Source of the DNA: Struthidea cinerea
Taxonomy: Eukaryota > Chordata > Aves > Passeriformes > Corcoracidae
DNA length: 64,000 nucleotides
Direction: 5' to 3'
Assembly: GCA_013397865.1 (NCBI GenBank)
Contig: VZTI01003650.1
Span: 248,001-312,000 of the forward strand
Each line of letters begins with the position of its first letter. The stretch's first letter is position 1. Below are positions 60,901-64,000 of this stretch, in pieces. The position numbers were made by a program, and so were the translations under genes. Under the pieces are notes generated by a model. That model made no database searches, was not told the origin of the DNA, and saw only the letters and a program-made list of their open reading frames with translations.

Positions 60901-63900
60901 GGATCTTTGCAGGAAGATGGCATCAATATTGCAGGGCGATGTTTGGCCTTTCCTTCTCTGTCTGAGGCAGCGCTGGAGAAAACCATGTGATTTCAGTGGG
61001 TGTTGAGAAGCTGCTGTGTGTAGAAATGCCTCCAGGGTTTTGTGAACACGTCCCTGGAGAAGGCAGTCCCCAGTCACAGGACAGGCTCAGATGAGCAACA
61101 GTTTGCAGGTAAAGAAGAAGCCATAAATTTATGGAGCTTTCCAAACTATAAGCGTAGTGCTGTGTACAGACATAGGTTGCAGCAGGCTTTGCGCTCTTCT
61201 GGTGGGAGCAGCTCCTGCCTTTGCTTCCAGTGCATGGACTGATGCAGCTTCACTGTGGGGAGGACACAGATGCAAGGGTGGTGAATGCTGGCCCATGGTG
61301 AATGAATGAGGTTGTGCTCTCTTTCTCTGCTCTCAGACGCAGAGAAAGATGGATGGTTTGAGTGCTTTGCTGCTTCATTCCCTATTTTGTGGAGCAGCTG
61401 GATTAAGTTTGTAGTTTCAGTGAGAAAATATCTCCCTCCTCCCCTCTTTTCCTGGGAGCAGTCTGCTGCAGCCTTAACACTTGTGCTGCTTGTGCCCTAA
61501 ATAATGATACAGCATTTGCCCGTGAAGCAAGAGAAATTGTGCAAAAATACCTTAATTGTTTACTTCTATTGGAATTTTAACTGGTAGAGTGTGACAAAGA
61601 CCGATACTCTGAACAGTGTTGTAATAAAAGGAACTCCCAACTCCCATCCAAATTGTCTCTCCCTCTGGATTGCAGTCATTTGAATATAGATTGAAATCGC
61701 ATTTAGCTGCTTCAATGAAAAACAAATGCGCTCCCTGGCTTGCTCTGTTCATGATGTTCAGGCTCTGTGGGAGCGGTCTGGGCGGCTGCAGGCTCAGCAC
61801 GGCAAGGGCCAGGCAGCCAGGTTTTTGTTTCTTTTCTGGAACTTCCTCCCTAAGGGCACCCCATGATGTCAGAGAGCCAGGAGCTCGCGGCAGCCAGGCT
61901 GAGCGGCTGAATGCGCTGCTGGCAGTTCCCAGCCAGGCTCAGCCTCGGAGGCACCGCCGGGAGCTGAAGGCAGTGAACAGGCTGTTCCTCCGACCTGTGG
62001 GTAGCTCAGAGCCTCTTGTGATCCTCCGTCAAAAATGTAGGACTGAGCATCATCACCTGTTAGAGGTCTGACGGCAGCATGGTAGCCAGGGGGGCAATGG
62101 CACGTTTTTGGAGTCTGGAGAGCCTTCAGATGGGTACGTGTGAGTAGAACATGCTCGCTCTTGCTTTTTTCATGGTGTTTTTTGGTTGAACTGGTAAATG
62201 GTGGAAGCCTGACTTCGATGACACTTAACTCTGTGTCATCCATGGGCACCAGCAGTACTAGTGAAAAGCTGCTAGGGGGTCTGCGTCAGTCCCAGGCTGT
62301 CTTTTAAGTATTTTGCATCCCGTTGGTGCGACCGGGAAAGCACACCCCTCCCTCTGGTATTTCTGTCTGTATACAATAGAGGAAAAGAAACAGAATGCAA
62401 TCGACCGATTTCACTTGATTCTACCCTACAAAGTCAATGTAAGCTTGTTGATTTGGTACAGAGTAACAAACAGCTTTCTGTCCCAAAATTGTAGTCATTT
62501 TTTGTCTGGAGCCAAATGAATTAGGTAATTTTGATGTGCCATTATTACTGGAACAACCCCACAGGCAGAACGGATAGTACAGTGGAAATGTATAAAGGAT
62601 CACTGGGATTAATTTTTTGAATATTGATTTATAAGATAAAAATTGGTTTAATGAAATATTTATTTGCAGATTTTTTTTAATAAAGCATTTCCAGTAAGTT
62701 TTGCAAGATGTATTTTAAAAGTTTATCGGTGCTCAGGTTAATGAGTTTGTAGGGGAAAAAAAACCTTGATTTTTTAAATAGGGGTTCTGCATCCTCCCTG
62801 CTTAGGCAGTTTGTACCATTGATGTGAATGTATATTTAAAATGCTAGGGAGTAAAACGGAATGGTCAAATAGCCATGTTCTGTTGTATCAAGACTATGCC
62901 ATATTTTTCCATTTTTAATGGAAAGAAAAATCTTGCAAATTTTTTAGTGAATCTGTGTGGTGATCTGCTTTGATCTCTCTGGCAAATTAATGCTCAGATC
63001 AGTGAAGATGTTAGTGATGGTATGCGTGCCCTGAGGAGGGGGTTGCAGTATTTCTCCCTATAAGGTAAATAGCAGATGGCAGCAGAGTGCCTGGTGGCAG
63101 TGGGTGCATGGAGTAAAGCCAGGCGTTCTCCCTTTGCGACTCTTACCCATCCGGAGCCCAGAGCTCAGCAGACAAGCAGTACCCAGGTTTGAAGCAGAGT
63201 AGAGAAGAGGCAGTGTCAGGGTCCTGCTGCTTGGCCTTGCTGCTTGTTGGAATTGGCAGGTTCAATAATTCTGCTTAAAGGTCCTTCCCAGGCACTCAGG
63301 AATAGGAGCTGCTCTGTTGACTGTGTGGCAACTTAGCTGGATCACACTAACCTTAAGCAGAGGAGTTCAGTGCTAGCAGCCTATTCTGAATTTCATTTTT
63401 AATGCCTTTTTGAGCATTGTATGATCTTCAGACTCTCTAGTTCACAGCTTGGTCTTGCCATAGGAATAAACCTTTAGGAATAAATTAACAAGGACCAGAG
63501 AGTGCGCTCAGGCACGGGGCCACTGGTCATGAATGCTTCTTGATCCCGGGTGGTTTGAACATGACAGACAAACCCACTTGGACGGGGTCCAGCACTGAGC
63601 AGTGTGGGTGTCAGTCAGTCAGTCAGACTTGTTCCTGAGGTCAGTCCCCAGTTCTCTTCCTCTGCCAGCGCGGACGTGATCGCCAAGGGGATCTGTCACC
63701 CAGTGGTGCACCCCAAATGGGTTTTAAGTTTTATACAGTAACAGTGTTTCTCCTGGCTTATGTGGCTGTGTAATAAGATGAAGCCCATTTTAGTCCTGGC
63801 CTCTCTTTCTATACAAAGCTGCCTCTTTGGTCAGAAAATGTACAGTTGTCAAACCAAGAAATTTTTGCAATTTGGGACAATTAGAACAGGTTTTTTGTAA

Positions 63901-64000
63901 GGCCTTTCCACCGTGCCCAGTCTGAACTCCCTGTCCCCTTGAGCCTTGCTGCTGCCAGAGCCTCCCCGGTGCATGGGAGAGGTGGCAGCAGCCAGCGCAG

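Larger units (their letters stand above)
55851..64000 (+). other. SPATA13: SPATA13 intron 4 (continues past the window)
   Basis: The next expected exon, encoding an acidic Ser-rich linker before the SH3 domain, is not recognisable in any frame to 64000. The intron holds a SINE (56921-57061), an unresolved block (57065-57950) and some moderately CpG-containing sequence at 61740-62000. The SH3, DH and PH exons must lie downstream. Confidence 0.8.

Noticed and set aside
61740..62000. Moderately CpG-rich stretch with a 133-codon open frame
   Set aside because: Too few CpGs and too short for a clear island, and the frame resembles no protein. Neither the expected SPATA13 SH3-linker exon nor a known alternative first exon is visible in it.

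Overview
This is a window of vertebrate, almost certainly bird, nuclear DNA. It has one recognisable protein-coding gene on the + strand, split by long introns, in a large non-coding background. Decayed CR1 LINE fragments (11945-12190, 20830-22316, 51457-51742, 55141-55423) point to a bird. A SINE at 56921-57061 with a tRNA-Ile-like head and a CR1-like tail resembles the TguSINE1 family of songbirds, so a passerine is the best guess. There are no operons, Shine-Dalgarno sites or CRISPR arrays.

Layout: 1-8950 is non-coding. A first CpG island lies at about 8960-9700, with a possible non-coding first exon and three 80-bp tandem copies. From 9700 to 35200 the sequence is gene-free, with two CR1 copies, microsatellites and a long (GAAAA)n tract. 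A second, stronger CpG island (35220-36420) holds a GC-box array, one ambiguous base (N at 35463) and a candidate 5'UTR exon ending at a GTAAGG donor (35535/35536). Three coding exons of SPATA13 (ASEF2) follow: 37298-39094, 52141-52503 and 55706-55850. Their reading frames join without a stop. The rest of the window, to 64000, is intron with a SINE and an unresolved candidate LTR-like block.

SPATA13 encodes a Rho-family guanine nucleotide exchange factor that works with the APC tumour suppressor. The window holds only the long-isoform N-terminal extension and the start of the APC-binding region. The SH3, DH and PH domains must lie downstream. The long-isoform start is not settled. The first Met in the accepted exon is at 37457, and the leader before it carries several short upstream ORFs, one of which overlaps that start as ATGA.

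I found no evidence for a previously undescribed system. The most useful leads are the upstream-ORF arrangement of the SPATA13 leader, the two possible promoters, the frame-neutral exons, and the unexplained 57065-57950 block.
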